Of a stretch of DNA of 64,000 nt, positions 43,301-52,042 are shown in pieces (the stretch's first letter is position 1; each line of letters begins with the position of its first letter). The DNA is from Leishmania infantum JPCM5 (taxonomy: Eukaryota; Euglenozoa; Kinetoplastea; Trypanosomatida; Trypanosomatidae): assembly GCF_000002875.2 (NCBI RefSeq), contig NC_009420.2, positions 2,270,951-2,334,950 on the forward strand. The letters are read 5' to 3'. Under the pieces are notes generated by a model. The model saw nothing but the letters and a program-made list of their open reading frames with translations. It was not told where the DNA came from and did no database searches. Both the position numbers and the translations under genes were made by a program.

Positions 43301-44337
43301 CGTGCGGCTTGCTGCGCCGTGTTTACAGGACCGTCCTCGTCGTGCTGAGCCATCACATGCTCCGTGCGGTGCACCAGCTGTTCCAGATAGGCGGCCGCGT
43401 CGCGGCGCTGCGCGTACACCGCGCACATTTCCTCGCACGCCAGCTCAAACTGTGTTGCGGTAAATTGGCCGCGCGGGTCGCAGTACCGATTGTACACGTC
43501 CTCGGCAGCCGCATTCGACCTCGACGCATCCGTGTTGCAAAAATGCAGTCTGTGGAACCAGTCGAAGAAAATGCGAAACTGCGCAAGAGTGAGGCTCGCG
43601 TCGCTCCGGTCATCATTCAGCTGGAGTTTTCCAAAGAGGTTATCGTACACAGCAGGGTACCATCGAAGCGGCAGCACCTCTACGTAGTCGATCACCGGCG
43701 CCTCTAGGTTTACCGCCGCTGCCGTGCGTCGGATGGTGAACACCTCTGTCGGTGGTAGCAGGCTGTACGGCGCCTCGTCGCTCACGACGCAGTCCACGAG
43801 CTCAGCGTTGAATTCCACCCACAGACTCCGCTCCTCCTCGCCCTCTTGCGCAGCAATCATATCAGGCATCCAGCGGGATGGCACGCTCTCTAGAAAAGCG
43901 ATGAAGTCTTCTCTGGTGTAGGTCTCTCGCAGCACCCTCGGCGCATCTGGGGCCTCTGCCTCGTCACCGTGGGCTTTGCCGAGAGACGGCGCGCGCAGAG
44001 CCCCTTCCACGGAGGCCTCGGTGTCTGACTCGATCGCGTTGCTGTGCAGGGCGAGATAAACGCAGGTCACCAGGTGTGCCATCTCTGCGCGCGGCAGAAC
44101 GACGGACAGCAAAGATACGGGCCCCGCGCCTCTATGTACATCAGCGCCCAAGCTACCCTCCGTCCTGGCCGTTTGCTGCAGCGGTGCGGCTCCCTCGGCT
44201 TCCTTTGAGGCTTCCGTATTGATGCAATGCTGCTTCTGCACGGAGGGAAGGGAACGCCAGAGTCTTTCCCATGCATCCTCGGCGGAGACGAGAGGAGCGG
44301 CCTCGGCGGCCACCGTGGTCGGCAAAGTTTTTCTCAT
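37330..44337 (-). CDS. Giant adenylate kinase 9-like protein (flagellar, inferred)
   Basis: The 2335-residue protein starts at the ATG at 44337 (MRKTLPTTVAAEAAP). Residues 230-305 look like a degenerate EF-hand pair (FGKLQLNDDRSDASLTLAQF; RYCDPRGQFTATQFE). A canonical nucleotide-binding P-loop GPAGIGKS is at 401-408, followed by an adenylate-kinase-like helical region. A second, degenerate P-loop, GPTRSGKKT, is near 1262-1270, with Lys where Ser/Thr binds magnesium. Four similar Cys-Pro elements start near residues 787, 1201, 2013 and 2114, each with an aromatic-rich Y/F-F-x-S/T segment and ending in P-x-x-Y/V; this pattern recurs in AK9-type proteins. Long acidic and Lys-rich linkers (EEEEEE, KKKKGK) separate the units. 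AK9 relatives interconvert adenine nucleotides and occur in motile cilia. Activity here would rest on the first site. The family call is by architecture. Confidence 0.88.
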   Translation of the reverse strand: MRKTLPTTVAAEAAPLVSAEDAWERLWRSLPSVQKQHCINTEASKEAEGAAPLQQTARTEGSLGADVHRGAGPVSLLSVVLPRAEMAHLVTCVYLALHSNAIESDTEASVEGALRAPSLGKAHGDEAEAPDAPRVLRETYTREDFIAFLESVPSRWMPDMIAAQEGEEERSLWVEFNAELVDCVVSDEAPYSLLPPTEVFTIRRTAAAVNLEAPVIDYVEVLPLRWYPAVYDNLFGKLQLNDDRSDASLTLAQFRIFFDWFHRLHFCNTDASRSNAAAEDVYNRYCDPRGQFTATQFELACEEMCAVYAQRRDAAAYLEQLVHRTEHVMAQHDEDGPVNTAQQAARMSAEFFLHPEEVTLPSWRRYLTSPVSLYMPDELRVVQQEIDRYHRHRCPRILLLGPAGIGKSEVGRQLAEELHCVHLDVLELAMAALRDTAQRAVAEELEVCLAQRIAVPMKVQVQLLQDAMTSARAEYRGYIFSDTMFSTAETTDAFLEHFVRPLQLSEMARPDHVVEVCTAVPDVYQEHASGRIAIAAAASQQAWDAFVKDEAQKARALEKAQMRADCEKILAHLVEMEGATGKAAPPAADLELARQQAAEAQSILLALEEEEEEKGAVAERDEEDAAEEAGHTKRSSLPPLAAGRAAEVRLRLASLIRDGRIEAGAQLPFTTAEGAAARLPSLEEQDWTSSWRKHVEFAKSIHHHLLVDPIASASIGHVTSYIAHVFHLYPCEEPALLGCAKTGEDEDGGEDGAHGQSTSVAADEERSRAVEEAAEEAGLSLSPVWKRYCPVTAFEDHVLIEGAACYACTYRGHYYCFASTSKRAAFVDFPIKYLRQRRSPDRKPVLVVADDTLVHSTDAMVETMQRVVGEVAAQLNLTPYTVSEFVKLLEPRQALLQARHAACVGRQMAEEEARKARAERLELAAKAQAKKKKGKMEPKKPKLKKKASGPGRASFLQQALQDRQGSAAASVGARRRVPRTMFLEGPQSMADEKAMHIRAAKEKAACTAPLLLSAVTSVDLQKDILHGLWEGDLLPETVLVLRPADAPVAEMAEEDEETEKGNANGSDLPVLSQTLRLLKRARKVERRSVMASRSHPSAQQSQPFNVLTISLPKTPVVHEVIAEVMQLLDPLAIQASEAAVDQALGEEEEDAFDEEAEEEAEEAALLNPDGDAAPRVPQPPPHPLTRPMRRFLHQFGSRLDYCPVTLRERGILVRGRQEFCLRFVDGLYVFATQEARDAFARCPQRYVGELPPETLPPRVWLVGPTRSGKKTLAAGLQEVYRVPFFVYDRHFFEECVEAVLTPGGGMVRGVYIPQDSEDTNPYVGRARMLLEEVRNRAREEKTKLKARAEAERLLQEREQREEERAARSDADVDEEDNDNEDVWDEAKEADLQEKLEFEPEDPEDKQARLSEAYLRIASCVTRFRPFDTLGYVMICPPFSDGDLDVLFDEGCIPEVVMRLNIDEETFAQRGALRATERREAVEHASVQDTAAKEVEATKQATQAIRDAARLQRRREKALRKWRRRHIGANDVDSPSEEEAEAPPAQGHSGDAQSGDDHDDLDSAAAAAIHGEGQLGMEEDHPTQEEALDEFMGIIEERHVEVARVDGRAARETVCRAVVEALGRHMRHRASLFYVPEVMRFEDAKARLTAGGCDLSSFGYEDPVRLYRYRQEGPQTACAWKLAGVRVGPEQPLQESAQGFYADDAAGDAEAGDDNELEEPEVLSEVLSDEVQELRDVVERRKRRCQRKAAPRVARVNHRLYFFKDDDSLLCFVRDPWPFMRQAPPNPTLLQQPVVSVYEHDVRYATEKGNAKERVLADSVAFNLGMRCMSVSSLLAWGAVHPHWHALKLDCMLAAQQGSADPTLVQKLLVLYLSTAEVKHSGAVLHNLPHTAMSAEALPRVACAAPIVKVMAASSAPLRDGRADDHSAPDADGEADGWSAAVAALERHAAVRLPLPRPSVPLDASNLVAAVHGVEEYVQQTQESVLREQRAFPARLHNSYQVYSYVHRHLSQFTAFCPYEWLEHDDLVRSVHAPQAIAAAAAMSTLFWLPATNEVDLRWGAIYLNQYFFFSSAEYLERFLVDPTTVTDASKAKPMPKHFPVIILHPVDEACLALEGCCPVLLYDTREIRGMRRVIQPVAKKGLLDCVVEYDGKLYALRNKEHMARFLRRPWQYVDGAHLPQMLRRPLPTGTSPSDIVDHEEYIQRQLYDPVALALLAVAQARPIYPGLSVEESALKYIALYLKAHRDPDSLSDFEEKTYRRHFEVYQQRATLYRHLPSSSPKAKTKQTSAESATGAVTVSAAAAEREYCAAFDNSMAAAGDMSFFNRLPRPSDAAL

Positions 44338-44544
44338 GGTGCGTCACGCGAGACGAAAAAAAAAGCAAGAGAATGAAGTGCTAGCACAGAGCTGCCGTAA
44401 TCGCCAGACCCCAGTGCGCCGTCGAAATGGAGATGAGGTGACTGGACCCGATGGCAGCGCGCGGAGGTCCGTGCGTGTTGATGTTGTCCTTCTCTTTCCG
44501 CGGATCGTGCGAGAAAGCGCACGATGCGAAATCCCCGGTGCACG

Positions 44545-44579
<35 letters not shown>

Positions 44580-45479
44580 TGTGTACGTCCGGGCACAAAG
44601 CAGTGAGCGCGCTTCCTCGCACGAGCCTCGTGAATCCTTCTATTCTTCCTTCAAAACGGTGCTGCCGAGTGGCGCGTGCGCCCAGGACAACGTCCAAGAG
44701 CAGGTTGAGCGAGGGAGCGAAACGAGCGCCGCAGCGAGAGGCGCAGTGGAGATGAGGCAGACGGACGCAGGAAAGGTGAGAGAGGGTAGCGGCGAAGGCA
44801 AGGAGAGACGAGCGTCTGCCTCAAGAGTCGAAGCACGCTTGAGCGAGAGGGGGACTTGTGGGAAGAAGGCAACCACATGTCTCCCCTCTCTTGCTCATGA
44901 TGCTCCTCACAGTCTCGTGCACTCCGACATGGCGGAAGGCTTGGATAGGGAGAGCGGGAGCCACCACCACCAAACCGTCCTACATCGCCTCCCTCACGGT
45001 ACATGCACCACAGTGGGTCGCATACGCATCATCGCCCAGGGATACGTGATTGACGGAGAGCTTCTGCAACTGGCTTTCGTCCTGTATGGCCGTCATCCCT
45101 TTCGCGAGCTCGTTTTCCGGCTGGTGCTGTGGACTTTGTCGGCCAATCGCCGCTTCTGACTCGCACGCGTGCCCGGAATGGCAGGATCGTCCCACTACCT
45201 GCGCGCAGGCGCCTCCTCGACGAGTGAAGCGGAGGAACCACGAAGGTGAAGGAGAGGTGACGAAGGCGCAGCCAAAGAGCGAACTAAAAAGGAAACGAAA
45301 AGCCCACTCAGCTCGAAAAACAACAACGAAACACACGCTTGACGCCGCACGATGGAGAGAAAGAAAACGGGGAGGGGAAAAGGCCCCAAGTCTCCGTCGC
45401 CTGTCCACACTTGCAACGCACTAGCTCACCCACTCCCCCGACACTCGTGTGTCATTCAATTACGTGCGGCGTTGGCGCG
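44338..45479 (-). other. Intergenic/UTR region, no gene seen
   Basis: This 1.1 kb holds the (TG)n run at 44546-44578. A 211-codon plus-strand frame runs through that repeat but is Cys/Val/Arg-rich and starts in the repeat context; I judge it spurious. No gene is seen. Confidence 0.7.
44546..44578. repeat. (TG)16 microsatellite
   Basis: A perfect 33-base TG run, CA on the transcribed strand, lies about 210 bases upstream of the AK9-like start codon. Confidence 0.95.
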
Positions 45480-48410
45480 TCACGCATCGACATCCGGCGG
45501 TTCAGGGATGTCGGCCCCTTGAATCCACTCGGCGCGGCGCAGTAGGTCAAACGCCGGCTGAAACAACTCGGCGGCCATCACCGAGGGCAAGCTGAGCGGA
45601 GGCAGCTGCACCACCTCCAGCATAGCGCGGGCATCCATCCACAGCTGAATCGTCATTTTGTCACGGTCCGTCGCTGTCTCCATGGTGACGCGCTGCCCAC
45701 CAACCGTCGATACGGCGCCCCCGCTGACCTCCTCGCTGTTGTCAGGAGTAACCTCCGTCGTCTGCAACACCGAAGCCCCCTCCTTGCGACGGCGCAGCTT
45801 CTCCCAGCTCTCCTCCGTCTTCTTGGCCGTGAGTAGCGTTTCTCTGGCCAGCGCCACAAAGTGCGACATGACTGTCCGCAACATATCCGCCACGCTGTCC
45901 TGAAGCGCAGCCCCAGTAAATCCGCTGCGCTGCGCATCCTCGGCGAACTTTTGCAGTGGCTGTAGCGCAGAAGCAACGTACCAGGAGGCGGCGGACGGCA
46001 TCGTCTTGCGCGTGTGGGAGTATGCTGAGCGCACGGACTTGATATTTTGCAGTGGCACTACCGCAGCGTCGGTGATCTGATGCACAAGTGTTGCCCTCGC
46101 CCGCTGCACGAACTGGCCGCACACGGACGCGCTGGCAAACTGCAGCACTTCCGTGACAAGGTCCGCCGTGCTGCGCTCGGGCGCAGGTGTAGTGGCGGTC
46201 GTGGCAGTCACGGAGGCCATTGCAGCCAACTCCTGGCCTGACTCAGCTGCCAGTCGCCCGAGAATGACATGCCGCAGCTGTCCCGTCAGAAAGCTGCTCA
46301 GCGTGTGCGCGTCAGCGATCGCTACCAGCAGCGTGCCGTGGGCCCCCGCGGCAGGCGTGCTGCCGTTTTCCGACGCTGTTGTGCTCGTCTGTCTATCCTC
46401 AGCTGACGCCCCGCCGCTCGGAGCCGGCGTCGCCGCAGCTACAGCCTCCTGCACCCGCGTCAGGACCCGGTAGCAGCACACGACAGTCTGTCGTAGAAAC
46501 CACGGCGTGCACAGCAGCGAAAACACGGAGGATGAGAAGAGGTGCAGCAGCTGTTGATGTGCAATGTAGAAGAGGCGGAGTTGGTATTGGCTGTTCGTCG
46601 CCGCTGGGAGGCGATCAAGTGGGGATGTGACGGACTGCACCGCCTTGTCCACCTCACTCACGCGCAGTGCAGCGTAGACGTTGATATTCCACTTATGGTT
46701 CCACAGGACGACATCCGGTGATCGACGCAGAGCTGCCAGCTCCTCCAGGTCCGCGCAGGAGCTCTCAACGATCGCGAGCAGCTCGTAGGCCGCCTTGTAC
46801 TTCACCTGGAAGTGATTCGGGATGCCGACCTCGTACAGCGACGGCAGCTTCTTCACCAGCGTCTCGCTTAAGATGGGCCACACGATCGTCGCCGTTGGGT
46901 GCAAGGCGGTGCCGTAGTGCTCGCGCAGCAGCGGTAACAGTGGCAAGAAAGTAGTCTGTACTACTGCTTTCACCTGCTTCAGAAGCGCCACCGTGCCCTC
47001 GACGCTTTGCCGAGCCTGTGTTGCCGCTTTCCACGTAACCACCGCCTCCAGCGGCGGACGCAGCACGGCGTTGCGGAACACCGCGGCCAACTGCTTCACC
47101 TCTCCTGCCTGGGCGTAGAGCTCAATGATGCGGCCGAGAAGCTGCTGAGCGACAGGCGAGCCGACCGTCATACGCGCGGAGGTGGCGGATTCATTGCCCG
47201 CCACCGCACATGGAGACGACGTCGAAGCAGCACCGCTGTTCTCTGAGGTGGGGCGGAAGACGAGTTGGCTGGTGTGAACCAGGACCAGCTCCAGCGCACC
47301 CATTACGGACTGCTCGGCAGCGGCTACGTATGCCATCAACTCCATCTTTTCCTGCTGGCGCGACGGCAACGAGCCGAGGCGCTGGTAGGTTTCCTTCAGT
47401 TCCTGGAAGAGCAGCACCGCGTCCTCGAGTGCATCCAGTGCGGCGTCGGAAAGAAGGGTATCGGACGCAATCGAGAGGGACATTTTTCCGGGTGCGGCGC
47501 CGCTCTTGTCACTGTCGTCACGCGATGCCATCGTGAGCGGGAACATTGATGCACTAGCCGCACTCGTGCCGGTGCCAGTGGCCGCGCTGCGCGCCGTCGT
47601 TGCCGCAGAAATCACCGTGATGTGTAGCAGTTCAGCTAGGTCGTCCAGCTGGTACGCGACCGTCTCGTACACAACCATGCACTTTAGGTACATCGCATCG
47701 AAGGCGCGCTCCATCTCCGCATCACACGCCGCTTTCACCTTGCCCTTCACCTTCAGCGAAGTCATCGACAGCTGGCCAACGACGGAAGACAGCTTCTCCA
47801 TCGCTGCGGTGAGGGGGCGCTCCATGTAGGAGAGCTCGTCGCGCATCCCCACGAGGTGGCCTGAGACGTTCACAAACGCCGTGTGGACGTCGGTGTTCAC
47901 GCACTGCGCAATCTTTTCCTCCAGGTATTCGGCATAGGCGTGCAGGTCTTGCGACAGCGAGGCGAGCGGCACGCCATGCTGCACCTTGCCCTTCACAAAA
48001 GCCAGCGGATCGTAGGCGGGAAGCCCACGCGGGCCGCGCCGTCGTTGCGCGACGTCGTGGCCATTCACTGAGTCAAATGAGGAAGAAAGCGAGGAGGCGT
48101 CACTGGGCGACGAACTTGAGCGACTGTCGGTGGGGTTGTTCTCGTCCACGATGATGCCGAACTCGTGCTCGGCAAAGCATAGCTGAATGAGCTTAAGCTG
48201 CTGCTTTAGCTGCTCGGCATCTGTCTCGGCGTTATCGGACGACGGGGCTGTTGGTGCCGCGCCACTCTGCCCCAAAACGGGCTGGGTAAGCGGGCCTTTT
48301 GAGCCGTTAGCGGAGGCCGGCGGAGAGGCCGTCTCAGAAGGGATGGCGTTGTCCCTGCTCGGCTGCCCGTAATCCTGCGGCGACTCCGCCGCAGCGGAGC
48401 TGTAGCTCAT
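45480..48410 (-). CDS. COG2: Conserved oligomeric Golgi complex subunit 2 (COG2)
   Basis: The 976-residue protein starts at the first ATG (48410, MSYSSAAAESPQDYG); the open frame begins at a GTG upstream. After a 60-residue Ser/Ala/Pro-rich leader comes the COG2 N-terminal signature: LIQLCFAEHEFGII, then AYDPLAFVKGKVQHGVPLAS, then HAYAEYLEEKIAQCVNTDV and FVNVSGHLVGMRDELSYMER, matching the coiled, CATCHR-type start of COG2 in animals and plants. A long helical body follows (300-960), with Ser/Thr/Ala-rich insertions at about 265-300 and 665-700 that look trypanosomatid-specific. The C-terminal part (WYVASALQPLQKFAEDAQRS onwards) matches the position of the COG2 C-terminal domain. COG2 belongs to lobe A of the eight-subunit COG complex, which tethers vesicles during retrograde traffic within the Golgi. 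Confidence 0.85.
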   Translation of the reverse strand: MSYSSAAAESPQDYGQPSRDNAIPSETASPPASANGSKGPLTQPVLGQSGAAPTAPSSDNAETDAEQLKQQLKLIQLCFAEHEFGIIVDENNPTDSRSSSSPSDASSLSSSFDSVNGHDVAQRRRGPRGLPAYDPLAFVKGKVQHGVPLASLSQDLHAYAEYLEEKIAQCVNTDVHTAFVNVSGHLVGMRDELSYMERPLTAAMEKLSSVVGQLSMTSLKVKGKVKAACDAEMERAFDAMYLKCMVVYETVAYQLDDLAELLHITVISAATTARSAATGTGTSAASASMFPLTMASRDDSDKSGAAPGKMSLSIASDTLLSDAALDALEDAVLLFQELKETYQRLGSLPSRQQEKMELMAYVAAAEQSVMGALELVLVHTSQLVFRPTSENSGAASTSSPCAVAGNESATSARMTVGSPVAQQLLGRIIELYAQAGEVKQLAAVFRNAVLRPPLEAVVTWKAATQARQSVEGTVALLKQVKAVVQTTFLPLLPLLREHYGTALHPTATIVWPILSETLVKKLPSLYEVGIPNHFQVKYKAAYELLAIVESSCADLEELAALRRSPDVVLWNHKWNINVYAALRVSEVDKAVQSVTSPLDRLPAATNSQYQLRLFYIAHQQLLHLFSSSVFSLLCTPWFLRQTVVCCYRVLTRVQEAVAAATPAPSGGASAEDRQTSTTASENGSTPAAGAHGTLLVAIADAHTLSSFLTGQLRHVILGRLAAESGQELAAMASVTATTATTPAPERSTADLVTEVLQFASASVCGQFVQRARATLVHQITDAAVVPLQNIKSVRSAYSHTRKTMPSAASWYVASALQPLQKFAEDAQRSGFTGAALQDSVADMLRTVMSHFVALARETLLTAKKTEESWEKLRRRKEGASVLQTTEVTPDNSEEVSGGAVSTVGGQRVTMETATDRDKMTIQLWMDARAMLEVVQLPPLSLPSVMAAELFQPAFDLLRRAEWIQGADIPEPPDVDA

Positions 48411-49556
48411 GACCGCCCGCACCCCCACCCCGCACACACCTACTCAAAACTCCGAAGCAACGAGTGAACAGAGGCACACGTCGAAGATTCTATTCGAGAG
48501 AGCGTGCCGTAAAGACGTGTCTGAGCAACAGGGAATGACAAAGACCACGCAGAAAAAATGAGAAGGACAAGTATGCCACTCCAACGGCTTCACACGCACG
48601 AGTACCTGGGAGGGTTTTCCACGACACCCTCGCTGATGCGATGATGAGGGATAGAGCTGTTTCCCTCTTCCGCCTCTCCCTCCTCCGTGTGCTCGTTGCA
48701 CCAAAAGGCAGGAAAAAGGTGTGCAGCGGTGCGCATGTGGGCGCCAGGTACAACTCATCATCACGGAGAAGCATACAAAGAGAACGGAGATGGCAAAGGA
48801 AGACATGGCGACCGCAGGGGAAGCAGCTGCGACGCGCAGCATCTCCATGTGGGCGGCATGCGCGCCCACCTGCACACATGCACACTACCTCTGGAAACGT
48901 CCGCGGAAGGAAAGAGCGAAGTTCGCTATTGATGAGCGGGCCGGAAGAAGGGTCTCCCATATCCAGAATGGGAGACAAAGAGGCCTGGCCAGGCGTACCG
49001 ACAATGCAGCCTGCTGCGGCCAAGAAGCCGTTTTCGCCTGCACGTATGCGCTTCGCTCGCCTTCTGCTCTCCTCCTGCTCTTGGCCGTGACTGGGGCGCG
49101 CTACAGCGCTTCGCTCGCTTTTTTTCTTTCTTCGGCACATGTGGATTCCTTACGCCTCTCACACGTGCGCATACGCCATGCATGTGGCGCTGTCTCTTGT
49201 CACACATACACACACATGCACACACAAGGCACAGATATACACACGGCGCACCGTTTCGCAACAAGGGCCCGACCGGTCTCCTCACACTCGTACTGCAGCA
49301 TAGGAAAGGACAGACAGAAGGGTCCCCGCAAAAACAGAGCATCAGTGCGCCCCCTCCCCCGCAACGTGGAGACTTCAACGCATGCGGCCGCTACCATGCC
49401 AGAAAGAACGAGTGCAGCCGTACAAGAGAGAGGACCACACACAGAGGGGGAAAGAGAGCAGGTGAGCACAGAGCAGTCATCTCGAAAAGCCGAGCCTGTT
49501 CTTCGACGCTTCACGCCCAATCCCTATCCGGCACCCTGAACAACACCAACAGTCAA
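48411..49556 (-). other. Intergenic/UTR region, no gene seen
   Basis: This 1.1 kb of UTR-like DNA has a CA-rich segment at 49200-49240. Plus-strand frames of up to 272 codons are Arg/Thr/Lys/His-rich and I judge them spurious. A short higher-complexity patch at 48920-49090 has no recognisable protein. Confidence 0.65.
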
Positions 49557-50552
49557 CTACGGTGAAGCGGTGTCGGTGTGTGGAACTTGAGCGGCCGCCT
49601 TAATTTTCTCCATGTGGCGCCGGCGAGCCTCGCCCGAGTCCACGTCCGCCTGAAACGCCTCCCGTGCCTCGTGGTGGCGGACTTCACGTAGCCACGTCAA
49701 GTTGCCACGCTCGTTCTCGACGCTGCGCGGCTCATACACGGCTTTTCCAAACTGCCAATCGAGGTGGTGCATCCGCTCCCATTCCTGCACAACGGCGTCG
49801 CGATTGTCGGTCGGCAGGGCATGCACAAAGCCCAGCTGAGGCTGTAGCGGGTGCGACCGCATCACAGCTCGCGCTGCCTCAGGAATCTCCAGCTGCACCG
49901 GCTTGCGAGCCACCATCACGTGTGTCAGGACGAAGTCGATGATGTTGGCCACGCTTTTCAGCTCCAGACGGTCGGCGGAGGTGGGGACGAGACGAAACAC
50001 GCCTTCGACTACCTGGTCCAGCACGCGCTCGCGCAGTGTCTCCTCCTCGAAAACGAAGTTCTCAATGATGCGCCGCTCTGGCAGCTCTGTGAGCGGTTTG
50101 CCCTCAAAGTCTAGGCGGCGCAGCTCGTAGCCGTCGCGCTGTGTCTCGGCAAAGATCACTTCCGTCAGCTTGTCCAGGAGATAGCTCTGAATCTCCTCGT
50201 CGCTCATGCTCAGCACGACGTCGGCAAACTCGTCATCCCAGGCTGCGGGGCGAATGCCCCGCGGGCTCGGCGGTACGTAGTCGGCGGGCGCCACATTGGG
50301 CAGCCATGGGTACTGTGTGTGCCACCACTTCCACGCATATGCCGACGTGCCGCGAGTGAGGCCGGCACCTTCCGGATTAAAGCGCTCTACGTAGGGCTGA
50401 GGCCGGTGAGAGTGGCCCTGCTCCCACTTCGTGATGCCCTGCGCCTCGCGCTGCCAGCGGTTCAGCTCCTTATATTTTTGCATGTGCGGACGGCCCTTGC
50501 GCAGCACATTCTTGTGCTGCGACTTGAGCACCAGCGCCGTGCATTGCAGCAT
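49557..50552 (-). CDS. Probable mitochondrial protein of unknown function
   Basis: The 331-residue protein starts at the first ATG of the frame (50552); upstream codons include a run of His/Thr from a CA repeat. The N terminus MLQCTALVLKSQHKNVLRKG is basic and free of acidic residues until residue 30, as in a mitochondrial import signal. The body is rich in aromatic and charged residues, for example YAWKWWHTQYPWLPNVAPADYVPP (71-94), and then mostly helical, with LDKLTEVIFAETQRDGYELR (about 127-146) and ENERGNLTWLREVRHHEARE near the C terminus. The style fits the many trypanosomatid-specific mitoribosomal or respiratory-complex subunits, but I cannot name it. No catalytic motif or membrane segment is visible. 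It lies between COG2 and the eIF4G gene. Confidence 0.83.
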   Translation of the reverse strand: MLQCTALVLKSQHKNVLRKGRPHMQKYKELNRWQREAQGITKWEQGHSHRPQPYVERFNPEGAGLTRGTSAYAWKWWHTQYPWLPNVAPADYVPPSPRGIRPAAWDDEFADVVLSMSDEEIQSYLLDKLTEVIFAETQRDGYELRRLDFEGKPLTELPERRIIENFVFEEETLRERVLDQVVEGVFRLVPTSADRLELKSVANIIDFVLTHVMVARKPVQLEIPEAARAVMRSHPLQPQLGFVHALPTDNRDAVVQEWERMHHLDWQFGKAVYEPRSVENERGNLTWLREVRHHEAREAFQADVDSGEARRRHMEKIKAAAQVPHTDTASP

Positions 50553-50587
50553 GGGGCCGCTGTGTGTGGGTGACTTGAGAGTCTGTA

Positions 50588-50611
50588 TGTGTGTGTGTGT
50601 GTGTGTGTGTG
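50588..50611. repeat. (TG)12 microsatellite
   Basis: A perfect TG run, CA on the transcribed strand, starts only about 36 bases upstream of the ATG at 50552. It lies either in the 5' UTR or directly at the splice acceptor. Confidence 0.93.
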
Positions 50612-51684
50612 CAGGCCTAGCCAGAGGCAGAAGCAGCGGCGATGAAAGAAGAGGCCGCTGTACTGTGCTCTGCTCCGACAGCGCAGAGAGAAGGTATGTG
50701 GAGTCGAGCGTCGAGTGAGGCGACGAAGAGGCGCGCAAGGCTCGAGCGAGATCGGGGGAGCGGGGCAGAGAAAGGCGAATGGGCCACGAAAATGATGGGG
50801 CATACCTGAGGGCGTGCGCCCGCCGGAGCACGCACGTGTGCCACGCAGGCGGGGGGTTCAAAGTCTGCAGCCTGGGTTCTCAAGAGGAGTCTCCCCCTTA
50901 GATCTTGCACTCTCGACAACTCCCGACACACAGCTCTAGAAATTGCAAAAGGCAAAACCCTGAGAGACTGCATCGACCCGTTACATGATATCCCCGTCCT
51001 CCGACGCGCACGTTGCATGGAGTGGTCGCTATGTCTGCGTACAAAACTTCAGTGTTTCGGCTCTCTCTTTAGATTGGGTTACCTCAAGTCGCTCTTCATT
51101 GGCGTTCATAATTATGTTACGGCACTTATGAAGGCTTACGCAGCAAGAGCACACACAGACACGAAGACGAAAACGGCTGACATCCCAACGACGGCAATGG
51201 CATGCCTCTTGTTGTTTGGGTTCTTGTGATGTGGAGCAAAAATATATAAAAAGAGAGAGGGGGGCGAGTACTGACAGGGATGGCGGCCCGACATAGAGGG
51301 CGGGGAAGGGATAAAAAAGGAGCGTATGGGCGAGTGAGAACGAGAGACAGGCACACACACCCTCCAACACACACAAACGGATACTCCGGTAAGCAGCTCA
51401 GGACTAGCGCTGGGAGTATGGGAAGGATAAGGGCACGACCCACACTGTTGAGGAACCTCAGGAACGCATCAGCGCGAGGATATAGCACATGTCTCCCACC
51501 CGACCACTTCGCCTTGGCCCGATCCACGCTGCGACGTCTGAATACCCGACGGCTACGACACCATCGCGTCTGTCAACCTTTTCTGGTGCGCTCCCCCGCT
51601 TAATACAAGGGCTTGTGAGGAGGAGTGCAGAAGTCGGAGAAGACGGAGAGGCTATTCTGCAGATGCATACAACGGCCATCTAAA

Positions 51685-51704
51685 GGTGTGTGTGTGTGTG
51701 TGCG
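51685..51704. repeat. (TG)n microsatellite
   Basis: A short TG run ending in TGCGCGC, in the intergenic region downstream of the eIF4G gene. Confidence 0.85.
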
Positions 51705-52042
51705 CGCACAAGCACAAGCACAAGGAGGTGAAACGCATGAAGCCATCTCCTGCCAGAAAAAAAAAAGGTAAAGCCGCAAGGAGGCTCAAAAAGACACAAG
51801 CAAAGGCAGAAGAAAAGCACTAGATCGTGTGGAACTGCCAACGCGGCGGGGGAAAGGGAGGACTTCATCGTGCCGCCTCCACGCTGATGTGCGTGAGCAC
51901 CGCCGCAGAGCACGCCCCCGTAATGGGCCCACACCTAGACGAACAATAGGAGAAAAAGACGGACGACTGTCTACAAGCATCTCTGCACACAAACTCAACA
52001 AGAGAGAGAGAGAGAGAAAAACAGCACAGGCTCGTAGGGCAG

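Larger units (their letters stand above)
50553..52042 (-). other. Intergenic/UTR region, no gene seen
   Basis: This 1.5 kb contains TG runs at 50588-50611 and 51685-51704, an AT/A-rich patch at 51237-51252 and a GA run at 52002-52018. No protein-like frame is recognised. It comprises the 5' leader of the mitochondrial-type gene and the 3' UTR of the eIF4G gene. Confidence 0.7.

Noticed and set aside
44524..45159. 211-codon plus frame through the (TG)16 repeat
   Set aside because: Its start lies next to the repeat, it gives a Val/Cys run, and there is no conserved-looking segment.
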